IMG/VR virus record: IMGVR_UViG_3300028388_001426
Coordinates: 1-22,231 of that record
DNA length: 22,231 bases
Direction: 5' to 3' (one strand)
DNA from: a virus
Both the position numbers and the translations under genes were made by a program. Position 1 is the stretch's first letter. Each line of letters opens with the position of its first letter. Below the pieces are notes generated by a model, which was not told the origin of the DNA, made no database searches, and saw only the letters and a list, made by a program, of their open reading frames with translations. Shown here one piece after another: positions 7,063 to 14,129 of this stretch.

Positions 7063-7394
7063 CAGGAGGCCGTTGCATAATAGTCGAATGATGCCTCGAA
7101 CCAAGCCCCGCGCTTGATAACCCGTACGCCTGAAGTCACCCGGCCCACATAATTTTGACCGTCCAGGGTCATGGAGATGTCTGATGCTCGATTTGCTTTT
7201 ATGAATGCCTTAAGGCTGATGTAGTCTACCTGTGACAGCGCCGCGATCTCGCAACGGATGCGTTCATGCGTGAGTTCCCCCAACTTGCGACTGTGCAGCG
7301 TCCCGTCGTCCATGTAGTCGTGCGCTATGTTGTCCAGCACATCGATGGATGACCGCTTTGCGATGGGGTACGTCGAGGGGAATGGCACGCTCAT
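7062..7394 (-). CDS. Minor tail protein (gpM-position)
   Basis: A 110-aa protein between tape measure and distal tail protein, the slot of lambda gpM. It starts at ATG 7394 overlapping the tape-measure stop (ATGA) and ends overlapping the next start. The N-terminus is polar and helical. The C-terminal part (DISMTLDGQNYVGRVTSGV, then WFEASFDYYA) reads as beta hairpins as in tail-tip proteins that cap the tube. I do not recognise a specific family, and no catalytic or Cys motifs are present. Its role in tail-tip initiation is inferred from gene order. Confidence 0.55.
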   Translation of the reverse strand: MSVPFPSTYPIAKRSSIDVLDNIAHDYMDDGTLHSRKLGELTHERIRCEIAALSQVDYISLKAFIKANRASDISMTLDGQNYVGRVTSGVRVIKRGAWFEASFDYYATAS

Positions 7395-10300
7395 AGTACG
7401 GTCTCACCTCCTGCCGGAACTGTGACTTGAATACCCTGAGATGTCAGCACCTGCACATAAGCACCGAACTGTTGAGTGGATGTGTTGAACTGCACAGCGG
7501 CATCATTGAGCCTTTGCACACCATCCTGCAGCAGTTGGCTTATCTGAAAGTTAAAACTTTCCGCTTCTTCGCGGATGCTTTGACGCGCTTGCTCAAGTTG
7601 CGCCTGCCCAATCGCATTGGCCGCTTCGATGCGAGAGGCGAACGTCTCTGCCGTTTCCGCGTTGGCGTTATCCAGCGACTGGAATATTTGCGTGTTCAGC
7701 CGCTCGTAGTCAGCCAGAGCGCTGCGGATTTCCTGCGGGTCCACCAGGGTAGACAAGCTGTCGAAGATGTCCTGCGCTTCACTCTCTCGCGCCTCTCGCA
7801 GTTCTTCCTCGTTCAGAACGCTTTGCCGGATGTACTTTGCTGAATTGGCGGTAAGCACATTCATTTGCGACGATGCGTCGAGGATCATCATCGTGAGTTG
7901 ATAGGCGGCCTGCTGATTCGCATTCAGAGCCAGGCTTAGATTTTGCGCAGACTGCGCGGACCCGTCATAGTTATCAATCAGCGCCTGCAAGGATTCGGCT
8001 TGCCGGAAGTATTGCGCCGTAGCAGTCTGCTGCCCGTTGTTGAGCTCTTCGAATGCTTTTACCGCCTCATCGACCGGATTGCGCTTGATGGCATCTGAAA
8101 GAGACACCACGGAAGAAGCGAAAGAGACGACTTCTTCCGTGGTCCCGTCAAACGCTGAAATCAGATCCTTTAAAGACTGAGGCAGGTTTGTTTGCCTAAG
8201 AATTTGATCGAATGCGGCGTCAAGGAAGGCTTCCGTGTCCGAGCCCGAGAACTGCTGATCAGCGACGAATAGGCCGTCGCGATTATTGACCCCAACACGC
8301 AGCAATCCCTGTGCGCCGACAGCCTGACCAAAGGCTGACAGCACTTGTGAGAGAGAGTCCAGGCCACCGGCTACCGCCTCACGGTCACCTGTGCCAAACA
8401 AGCCGCGATCAATAGCACCACCTCGATCGAAGTCCAGCGTCTGATAAGCACTGGCAAAGTCCGGCTTGCTGTCGCCAAACAAGTCTGTAATGACTTTCTC
8501 AACACCCGAGCCCACAAAAGAACCGATCGCCGCGCCGATTGGCCCGAATGCGGAGCCCGCAAAGCCGAGAATAGTTGATCCGATTCCCGATGTTTCACCA
8601 AAGACCGCATTACCAAGAATGCCACCAGCAATGCCTGCTCCGGCATTTAGCGCCATGCCCCCGGCACCCAATCCGGCAGATGCGCGTGCGTTAAGGCCCA
8701 GCGTATCGAGGCCCACCGCATAGGCGCCATCGGCAAGCAGATTGTACGCCCCGGCGCCTAGCCCCGTGAATCCATTGGCTACAGCACCAGCAATGCCAGA
8801 GAAACCGCTCGATAGCGTCGAGCCTACGCCGGCCGCAGCATTAGATGCCGCCGCACCAAACCCGCCAGCAGCTCCTACATTCAAAAGCACTTTATTTCGC
8901 GCAAAGGCGTAGATGACCTCGCCCAGCGTATTCAGCGCCAGGTCTTTCAGTCCGTCAAAGGACAGCTTGCCATCGCGCAGCATGTCCGTAAAGAATCGAG
9001 CAAAGGCATCGTCCATGCGCTCCGCGCCGCGCTCAATCGCCGCAGCCACCGGGTCCGCCCTATCACCCAGGTCTTGCAAAGCTGTCGCAGCGGCCTCGCT
9101 AACCTCGCCAAGATTGGCCGTTGCCTGTGACGCTTCGGACGATCCGTCAACGATGTCACGAAACCACGGCGACTGCGCAAAGGCCGCCCAAGACTCGCTC
9201 GCTGATTCCGCGGCGAATACTGATGTGATTCCGAGGTCTTGCATGACGGAATCAAAAACAGCAATCTGCCGGGCAGATTCTTCCGCCTCTGCGGCCAACT
9301 GTGCGACCTCTTCCGCTGCCTGTCGCTCAGCGGCGGCAAGTGCTTCGGCTTCGGCGGCTGCTTGCTCAGAGGCTTCTGCGGCCAGTCTTTGCGATCTCGT
9401 GAAATCTTCCTGAGCGCGCCTTGCATCAGCCAGACGCAACCGCGCCTGATCCAGCTTCTCTGTCAGCTCGGCAACCCGATCAGCTGTGCGCCCCCACGTT
9501 CCCAGTCCCGTGTTGAGCTTCTTTTCAAGGCGCGCGACTTCGGCCTCAAGTCGCGGAATGTCATCGTCCGCGATTTCACCCAATCGAGCGGCCAACTCTT
9601 CGCCAAGCCACTTGGAAAAACGCTGCCCCGCGGTGAGCGTTTTTGCAAACCATCCACTAAGGTCCAGAAGGCCCGCCGCCAGTGACTGAATTGAGCTGCG
9701 GAAGCCAGGGTCTGCAATCAGAGCCTGCGCGCTGGCGACAGACTCCTGTAGCGGCCCGGTGTCCACATCGCCCAGCGCATCGTTCACCGAATTGGCAAGC
9801 GCCTGCATCGAGCGCCCAATGGTCATGGGCATTTCCGCAAACTCGCCCGCAATGCCATCGGCAGACGCCAGTAGCGCAGTCGTGACACGCTCTGCGGTAA
9901 GTTCGCCTTCGCTGCCCAGTGCGCGCAATTCACCGATGGAAACGCCCAGCCCGTCCGCCAGAGCGCGAGCAAGACGCGGACTGTTCTCCATGACGGAGTT
10001 CAGCTCTTCGCCTCTCAGTGCCCCGGCAGCAAGACCTTGCGATAGCTGCAATACAGCGGAGTTTGCCTCCTGCGTCGATGCGCCAGAGACGACAAAGGAC
10101 TGATTTACAGCATTTGTGATCCTGAAAAGATCGTCTTGCGTGAGATTCAGCTCTTCGGTGCTGCGAGCCAACCGAGCATACAGCGAGATCGTTGACTCCG
10201 TGGCCTGCCCGGTCGCGTTGGAGATCGACAGCGCGCGGCTATACACCGCGTTAAGCTCTTCCTGCGAATCGGTGACCAACTTCAACTGGCCGCGCATGTT

Positions 10301-10576
10301 GGCGAGAGAGTCGGCAGACCGGATCGTCTTTTGAGCGAAAGCCGTGATTCCAATAGCGCCCAACAAACCACCAAAACCCTGCAATCCCCGAGTCAGCCGC
10401 CCCACATTGGCGTTTGCGCGCAGAAACGCCTGACCCATGCGCTGCGTGCCTGTAGCGCTTTTCCCTTGCGCTCCGGTCAGCTTCTCGAGCTCGTCGCGTG
10501 TGAGCGACATTGATCGCACCGCATTACGGGAATCACCCCGAATTAGCAGCGTTGTCTGATACGTTCTCTGCGTCAT
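7391..10576 (-). CDS. Tail tape measure protein
   Basis: A 1061-aa protein, the longest gene of the window, which sets tail length and is injected ahead of the DNA. Residues about 60-250 contain the conserved tape-measure N-terminal domain (GELRALGSEGELTAERVTTA, GAALRGEELNSVMENSPRLA). A charged, Ala/Glu-rich coiled coil covers roughly 335-445. A Gly/Ala-rich hydrophobic stretch at about 555-700 could insert in or cross the host membrane, as known for this family. The C-terminus returns to long helices rich in Gln. At about 0.15 nm per residue the tail would be about 160 nm. It overlaps the T reading frame by 44 bases and lacks a strong ribosome site, so coupling is likely. Confidence 0.93.
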   Translation of the reverse strand: MTQRTYQTTLLIRGDSRNAVRSMSLTRDELEKLTGAQGKSATGTQRMGQAFLRANANVGRLTRGLQGFGGLLGAIGITAFAQKTIRSADSLANMRGQLKLVTDSQEELNAVYSRALSISNATGQATESTISLYARLARSTEELNLTQDDLFRITNAVNQSFVVSGASTQEANSAVLQLSQGLAAGALRGEELNSVMENSPRLARALADGLGVSIGELRALGSEGELTAERVTTALLASADGIAGEFAEMPMTIGRSMQALANSVNDALGDVDTGPLQESVASAQALIADPGFRSSIQSLAAGLLDLSGWFAKTLTAGQRFSKWLGEELAARLGEIADDDIPRLEAEVARLEKKLNTGLGTWGRTADRVAELTEKLDQARLRLADARRAQEDFTRSQRLAAEASEQAAAEAEALAAAERQAAEEVAQLAAEAEESARQIAVFDSVMQDLGITSVFAAESASESWAAFAQSPWFRDIVDGSSEASQATANLGEVSEAAATALQDLGDRADPVAAAIERGAERMDDAFARFFTDMLRDGKLSFDGLKDLALNTLGEVIYAFARNKVLLNVGAAGGFGAAASNAAAGVGSTLSSGFSGIAGAVANGFTGLGAGAYNLLADGAYAVGLDTLGLNARASAGLGAGGMALNAGAGIAGGILGNAVFGETSGIGSTILGFAGSAFGPIGAAIGSFVGSGVEKVITDLFGDSKPDFASAYQTLDFDRGGAIDRGLFGTGDREAVAGGLDSLSQVLSAFGQAVGAQGLLRVGVNNRDGLFVADQQFSGSDTEAFLDAAFDQILRQTNLPQSLKDLISAFDGTTEEVVSFASSVVSLSDAIKRNPVDEAVKAFEELNNGQQTATAQYFRQAESLQALIDNYDGSAQSAQNLSLALNANQQAAYQLTMMILDASSQMNVLTANSAKYIRQSVLNEEELREARESEAQDIFDSLSTLVDPQEIRSALADYERLNTQIFQSLDNANAETAETFASRIEAANAIGQAQLEQARQSIREEAESFNFQISQLLQDGVQRLNDAAVQFNTSTQQFGAYVQVLTSQGIQVTVPAGGETVL

Positions 10577-10913
10577 TGATCACACTCAAGGCGCCAGCCT
10601 CAATCAGACGAATCTGATCGAAGGTGCGCGCGCGGTTTTTCCGGCCTTTGACGGTCTCGCGGACCACCGCCATGACGGCGGCGTAGTCCAGCCCCTGGTA
10701 AAACACTCCAGACATGCCGGGAATGATTCGCCATTGGGTGCCGAGTTGGTCAAACAGAATAAAGGCATCCCAGTTATCGGGGTGCACATAGAAAGGTGGC
10801 GGGTGCGAGGGTTTCTTGCGTTCGGGGAGATTGATATAGGCGCTGCCGTCGTCCTCGTCCAGCTTTGGCCCTCGCCTTAGACCTAACGCCCAGCGGCGCC
10901 CCGCCTCTGCGAG
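10533..10913 (-). CDS. T extension of the tail assembly chaperone (DUF1799-like), reached by -1 frameshift
   Basis: This 126-residue frame has no convincing own start. It continues from the G gene after a -1 slip at 10913-10919. The join reads AALEKN, then LAEAGRRWALGL, and passes through a Pro-rich linker (KKPSHPPPFYVHPDNW) into WDAFILFDQLGTQWRIIP and VFYQGLDYAAV, the pattern I associate with the DUF1799 phage family. The full G-T product spans 10533-11260 and has 242 residues. In lambda the T domain recruits tube subunits to the tape measure. A GTG at 10787 could also start the last 84 residues. Its end overlaps the tape-measure start. Confidence 0.8.
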   Translation of the reverse strand, partial: LAEAGRRWALGLRRGPKLDEDDGSAYINLPERKKPSHPPPFYVHPDNWDAFILFDQLGTQWRIIPGMSGVFYQGLDYAAVMAVVRETVKGRKNRARTFDQIRLIEAGALSVINDAENVSDNAANSG

Positions 10914-11260
10914 TTTTTTTCCAGCGCCGCCTTGCCAATGATCGCCTGCATGATGCCCTCGATCACAGCCTTGCGGTATTCGGGCGCCTGCATGACCTCA
11001 GCCAGCGAGTCGTCATCGTAGGGCACTTCCTGACCGTCCGCGCCCTGCAGCCCGTGCCACCCCTGCAGGTAGTCGCGTATCAGCTCATCGTCCGAGACCT
11101 TGCCCGTGTCGATGTCCGACAGAATGGCGACCTGCTCATCATGCAAAGGTTTCTTGGATTTGATGACAAAGGGCACTTTCTGGGTGCGCCCGTTGTCAAG
11201 ATTCACAACAGCCTCGACTTTTACCTGAATGCTGTCATGTACACCTTTGAGAATGCCCAT
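10883..11260 (-). CDS. Tail assembly chaperone G
   Basis: A 125-aa protein between tail tube and tape measure, the invariant place of lambda gpG. The N-terminal region is beta-rich (VKVEAVVNLDNGRTQKVPFV) and the rest is helical and acidic (DDELIRDYLQGWHGL, YRKAVIEGIMQAIIGKAA). Near the end, codons GAA AAA AAC make a slippery site; without slippage the protein ends in KNSQRRGAAGR. G coats the tape measure during tail assembly, and the G:GT ratio is set by frameshifting. The start ATG 11260 has AAGG nearby, lying inside one of two competing RNA stems, so translation may be controlled by structure. Confidence 0.82.
   Translation of the reverse strand: MGILKGVHDSIQVKVEAVVNLDNGRTQKVPFVIKSKKPLHDEQVAILSDIDTGKVSDDELIRDYLQGWHGLQGADGQEVPYDDDSLAEVMQAPEYRKAVIEGIMQAIIGKAALEKNSQRRGAAGR
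10913..10919 (-). promoter_or_regulatory. Programmed -1 ribosomal frameshift site A AAA AAC
   Basis: On the minus strand seven A followed by C place A AAA AAC exactly in the zero frame (GAA AAA AAC), the canonical X XXY YYZ heptamer. A GC-rich segment (GGCGGGGCGCCGC) that can fold into a short hairpin starts about 8 bases downstream. The -1 frame is open both across the site and for 126 codons after it. Confidence 0.82.
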
Positions 11261-11262
11261 AG

Positions 11263-11340
11263 TTCATTGCCTTGTGTAAGTGCCTGGCGGAATGAATCGC
11301 GCCCCCTGCCGCCGGAGAACCGGCACCGCCAGGCAATGAA
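11263..11340 (-). promoter_or_regulatory. Alternative RNA stems before the tail chaperone gene
   Basis: The leader can form two mutually exclusive perfect 10-bp stems. Stem 1 pairs TGCCTGGCGG (11335 to 11326) with CCGCCAGGCA (11290 to 11281) and encloses a small GCCGG/CCGGC hairpin. Stem 2 pairs TTCATTGCCT (11340 to 11331) with AGGCAATGAA (11272 to 11263). They share bases 11331-11335. Stem 2 would cover the AAGG ribosome site of the start at 11260. There is no T tract, so it is not a simple terminator. Confidence 0.5.
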
Positions 11341-11365
11341 ACGAAAACAGGGAGCGCGAACTGGT

Positions 11366-12298
11366 TTACTTGACGGTCAGCAGAACTTCGTCGTCACCGG
11401 CATCAGGCAAGAAAAGTGCATTGGTCTGGTAGCCCTGCTCGCCTTCGATTTCCGTTTCCGACAGCCCTGACAGTTGCACTTTCGGCGCGTCAAGCTGAAT
11501 GATGTTGCCACCGGTCGATCCGTGGATAATCTGCAGCGGCGTCTTGCTAATCGTGCCGAGATGAGACTGCACGAGGGCCATGATGTCTTGCGTCGCAATC
11601 GTCGGCGCGAGAAACGTCATATCACCCGCCGGTGCACGGTCGACATACAGCACCTGCTCAAAATTCACCAGGTCAAGGTGCGGCGTCTCGGCGTTCATGT
11701 TCAGCGTGAGGTTTTGCAACTGAAGATCCACGGAGTTCAGCGTGCACGTGCCGGTGTTCGTGTTGTTCACCGGCAGAGGGTCTGAAAATGCCGACACATC
11801 CGGCGTCACCGGCGTGGCCGCGGCAGGCTTGTTGTACAGACCCACCATGCGGAAGTTCATCTGCGGGTAACCACCCGTCGAGAATGTGAACTCAACAGAA
11901 CCTCGGCAGCCGGTGATGATCTGCCGCTCGCCGTCGCGGTCATAGTAGATCGTGACAGCCTCGAAGTTGTCAGAAACCGGCGCGTATTGAACATCGACGC
12001 CTACGTCGATAGTTTCAGCAAACCCACACGCACGCAGAAGCGCCCCGTAAGCCGGCGCAGTGCCAGCAGTGCCAGACCCTGCAAGCTCGACAGAAAACTC
12101 CACCATGCAATACGGCGCCGTGTTGACTGTCTCGTCGCCTCCAAGCGTTGCCCGGTCAAGGTCGCGTGTCACGGTCGGGCCTTCATACATGCTCCGCTGC
12201 AGTCCGCTGGTAAGGATTGCGTTGATAGCTGCCGGCGTCGGATCAGTGCCGTACGTGCTTTCGATCTTCACCAGAATGTACTTCTTACGTGCTTTCAT
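11366..12298 (-). CDS. Major tail tube protein
   Basis: A 310-aa protein and probably the tube subunit. The N-terminus (KARKKYILVKIESTYGTDPT) with the recurring ESTYGTDP phrase is typical of siphophage major tail proteins. The rest is strand-rich with a basic-to-acidic balance suited to an inner tube (MVEFSVELAGSG, CRGSVEFTFSTGGYPQMNFR). Residues after about 180 look like a second beta domain. The ribosome site AAGGAGGTGA is near perfect, fitting very high expression. It lies between the U-like terminator and the G chaperone, exactly as lambda V does. The start overlaps the stop of a 41-aa gene (ATGA). Confidence 0.85.
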   Translation of the reverse strand: MKARKKYILVKIESTYGTDPTPAAINAILTSGLQRSMYEGPTVTRDLDRATLGGDETVNTAPYCMVEFSVELAGSGTAGTAPAYGALLRACGFAETIDVGVDVQYAPVSDNFEAVTIYYDRDGERQIITGCRGSVEFTFSTGGYPQMNFRMVGLYNKPAAATPVTPDVSAFSDPLPVNNTNTGTCTLNSVDLQLQNLTLNMNAETPHLDLVNFEQVLYVDRAPAGDMTFLAPTIATQDIMALVQSHLGTISKTPLQIIHGSTGGNIIQLDAPKVQLSGLSETEIEGEQGYQTNALFLPDAGDDEVLLTVK

Positions 12299-12420
12299 TG
12301 CTTGGTCACCTCCTTAGTGGTGCTTTTCGGCTTTTCGGTGGTGACCACCGTTCCGGTGCGCTCCCGCAAAACGGGTACGCCGTCCTTGTCTTTGACATAG
12401 CTGCCGCCTTGTCGGGCCAT
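12295..12420 (-). CDS. 41-aa hypothetical tail-operon protein
   Basis: A very small gene starting at ATG 12420, 2 bases after the U-like gene, with AAGGAG 8 bases upstream and ATGA overlap with the tube start. The product, opening MARQGGSYVKDKDGVPVLRE, is basic and Lys/Thr-rich. Its 3' end contains the ribosome site of the tube gene, so translating it would bring ribosomes to that site. Small proteins of similar style occur before tail-tube genes in some siphophages; I cannot name a family. It may be a tail component, or act mainly as a coupling leader. Confidence 0.65.
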   Translation of the reverse strand: MARQGGSYVKDKDGVPVLRERTGTVVTTEKPKSTTKEVTKQ

Positions 12421-12422
12421 CA

Positions 12423-12800
12423 CTACGCTCCTTCTGTGATCAGATGCCTGGTGTTAAACGTCTGCCTGTAGGTGAGAACCCCGGCCTTAAGGTCAACCAC
12501 TTCGCCGCCGGAATACTCAAATGCGTCGTATTCGTTGAACGTCCAGCCGAGCGCCGCGGCCAGAACAGACGCTTTGTGTGTTTCATAGTCCGCAATTGGA
12601 CTAACCAGCACACAATTAACCTCTTCTGCCACTTGCTGGCGTACAAAGTTATCTATGCTCGATGCGTTTGTGGTTTCGTCGCCCGGATAAATAAACAGCT
12701 TCGGAAGATCGTCGGTGTCGTCGATCGGGTTTGAGCTAAATGCGTATTCAGCAGAAAAGCTAAGCTGTGCATTCATGTGCGCAATAAATTCAGTGATCAC
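12423..12800 (-). CDS. Tail terminator protein (gpU-like)
   Basis: A 125-aa protein in the lambda U position, between Z-like and tube genes. The strand-helix pattern (LPKLFIYPGDETTNASS, VNCVLVSPIADYETHKASVL, then a C-terminal strand ending TFNTRHLITEGA) fits the small alpha/beta fold of tail terminators, which form a hexamer that stops tube growth and joins the head. The length is near lambda U (131 aa). The ATG at 12800 overlaps the Z-like stop by 4 bases. The assignment rests on position, size and fold pattern rather than a motif. Confidence 0.65.
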   Translation of the reverse strand: MITEFIAHMNAQLSFSAEYAFSSNPIDDTDDLPKLFIYPGDETTNASSIDNFVRQQVAEEVNCVLVSPIADYETHKASVLAAALGWTFNEYDAFEYSGGEVVDLKAGVLTYRQTFNTRHLITEGA

Positions 12801-13414
12801 AACACACCTGCTCTTCGGCCGAGATAAAAATCCAATCGCTGTTTCAGTATTTCGTCCGACTTGCTTTCCATAACCCGATCAGCCGCCGCCCGCGCGGATC
12901 GCGTACTGACCAACTGCGATACACTGGGTCCGGTCAACTTCTTGATGTCACTGCGCGCCCGTCCGGTGCGAATCCAAATCAGCCAGGCGCCAGCACCGCG
13001 GCCCTCTTCAGATGTTCCCGCACGACCACGACCCCAGAAAGCACCCTGTATCAGACGCTGACCGCGAGACTTCACAATTCTTGCCTTCGCACCGTAGCGA
13101 GTGCCGCGCCGGGTTTTTACCTTCGGGCGGTTTCCACGAGTCGGCGTCCGCTTGGACGAAAACCGCGGCAGCGAGGGCCGCTTCGACTGATAGATCAGCA
13201 GGGTTTCATGCGATTCGCGTTTACGCCGTGCGACTCTCAGAGCCTGATTAACGCCGCCCTGCGTGATGTTGTAGGTCTGTGCGATAGACTTGGCTACAGC
13301 GTTTTTGACCGGCGTCCTGAGTCGCCAGGTCGCATCCGATGCCGCCCTATCCACAAGCTGCGGGTCATACACTCGGTAGAGCTCATCGAGGTTAGAAAAA
13401 GAGATCGAAATCAC
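12797..13414 (-). CDS. Tail completion protein (gpZ-like)
   Basis: A 205-aa protein, close to lambda Z (192 aa). It starts at GTG 13414, overlapping the upstream stop (GTGA), with GAGGCG as ribosome site. The N-terminus is helical (ATWRLRTPVKNAVAKSIAQT) and is followed by NITQGGVNQALRVARRK. A very basic Arg/Lys/Gly segment spans about residues 80-120. The end is helical (LKQRLDFYLGRR). Z-type proteins act at the head-proximal end of the tail during joining and DNA positioning, which suits the positive charge. Gene order FII-Z-U is as in lambda. Confidence 0.7.
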   Translation of the reverse strand: MISISFSNLDELYRVYDPQLVDRAASDATWRLRTPVKNAVAKSIAQTYNITQGGVNQALRVARRKRESHETLLIYQSKRPSLPRFSSKRTPTRGNRPKVKTRRGTRYGAKARIVKSRGQRLIQGAFWGRGRAGTSEEGRGAGAWLIWIRTGRARSDIKKLTGPSVSQLVSTRSARAAADRVMESKSDEILKQRLDFYLGRRAGVL

Positions 13415-13716
13415 CGGGACGCCTCGAACTCGTAGGCATACCCGTTATCAAGCAATCGCCGCCCGAGCGTGTACGTCACAAAGCCTTGCGAAAGCGTGTC
13501 CCCCCGCTGCGGGACAATCGGTGCATCTGTGTGTGCAATGCGAACCACGAAATCCAGCATCAACACCTGCCCCGATTCGTCCACGGTCTCCACGTCGCGA
13601 CGGATAACCGCGCGCACATCAGACCGATGCGTGTTCAGGCGCTCAAAGGTGAAAGTGTCACCGAACACGCCCGAAAGCGTGCCGGCAACACCCTGAGCCA
13701 GATCATCGAAGCTCAT
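13411..13716 (-). CDS. Head-tail joining protein (gpFII-like)
   Basis: A 101-aa protein. The sequence LNTHRSDVRAVIRRDVETVD and a later VPQRGDTL stretch ending GRRLLDNGYAYEFEAS gives the compact beta-barrel pattern of FII-type head-tail attachment proteins, which provide the docking surface for the tail. Lambda FII is 117 aa. The start ATG 13716 overlaps the decoration gene stop by one base (TAATG). Position between capsid and Z/U genes supports the call. Confidence 0.65.
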   Translation of the reverse strand: MSFDDLAQGVAGTLSGVFGDTFTFERLNTHRSDVRAVIRRDVETVDESGQVLMLDFVVRIAHTDAPIVPQRGDTLSQGFVTYTLGRRLLDNGYAYEFEASR

Positions 13717-14069
13717 TACGCGGTCGTGTCACCGCTGCCAGGCAGCAGCTTGACGCTGACCAGTGCGCCGCGATCGTCCTCGATCGCAACAACACCGCCC
13801 ACGTTGTCACCAGACGCCGGCGTGTTCGTATCAACGAACTCAGACGCAGAAGCGTCCCACGTAAGCGTCATGCCCTGGGTGATGGTGTCAGCCGCATTGC
13901 ACGCGACCTCATACACGCCTTCGATGTAGACAGCACCCGTGGCGCCGTTGGCGATGTCTACCGCCGCAATCCCCACCAGGTCGCCCACGATAACCACATC
14001 ACCAGACGATACCGCGGTGCTTCCGTTGGTCCACTCAATCGTGGATCCGTTCTGAACAAAGTTCTGCAT
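13716..14069 (-). CDS. Capsid decoration protein (DUF2190-like)
   Basis: A 117-aa, low-charge, strand-rich protein directly after the capsid gene. The opening QNFVQNGSTIEWTNGSTAVS, then VVIVGDLVGIAAVDIANGATG and VYEVACNAADTITQG, closely follows the pattern of DUF2190 capsid decoration or stabilisation proteins; the role resembles lambda gpD although the fold differs. AAGGAG lies 9 bases before ATG 14069, consistent with high expression. A terminator hairpin separates it from the capsid gene, so its level may be set by readthrough. Confidence 0.8.
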   Translation of the reverse strand: MQNFVQNGSTIEWTNGSTAVSSGDVVIVGDLVGIAAVDIANGATGAVYIEGVYEVACNAADTITQGMTLTWDASASEFVDTNTPASGDNVGGVVAIEDDRGALVSVKLLPGSGDTTA

Positions 14070-14089
14070 GTCAGTGTCTCCTTGACAAT

Positions 14090-14110
14090 AAAAAAGGGGC
14101 CGAAGCCCCT
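14090..14110 (-). terminator. Intrinsic terminator after the capsid gene
   Basis: On the minus strand AGGGGC-TTCG-GCCCCT is followed directly by TTTTTTA. The TTCG loop is an especially stable tetraloop. It lies 19 bases after the capsid stop and before the decoration gene, so it is either a partial terminator or is overcome by late antitermination. Confidence 0.75.
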
Positions 14111-14129
14111 ATGCGTTCCGGGTCAGCGA

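Noticed and set aside
8913-9413. 166-codon Ser/Ala-rich plus-strand frame
   Set aside because: Antisense shadow of the Ala-rich tape-measure coiled coil.
11281-11335. Intrinsic terminator after the tail tube gene
   Set aside because: The stem is strong, but on the minus strand it is followed by CTTACACAAGG, without a T tract.
12336-12350. CGGTGGTGACCACCG palindrome
   Set aside because: It lies inside the 41-aa gene in codons for Val/Thr repeats and lacks the ACCATTGGT centre of the two intergenic palindromes; probably coincidence.
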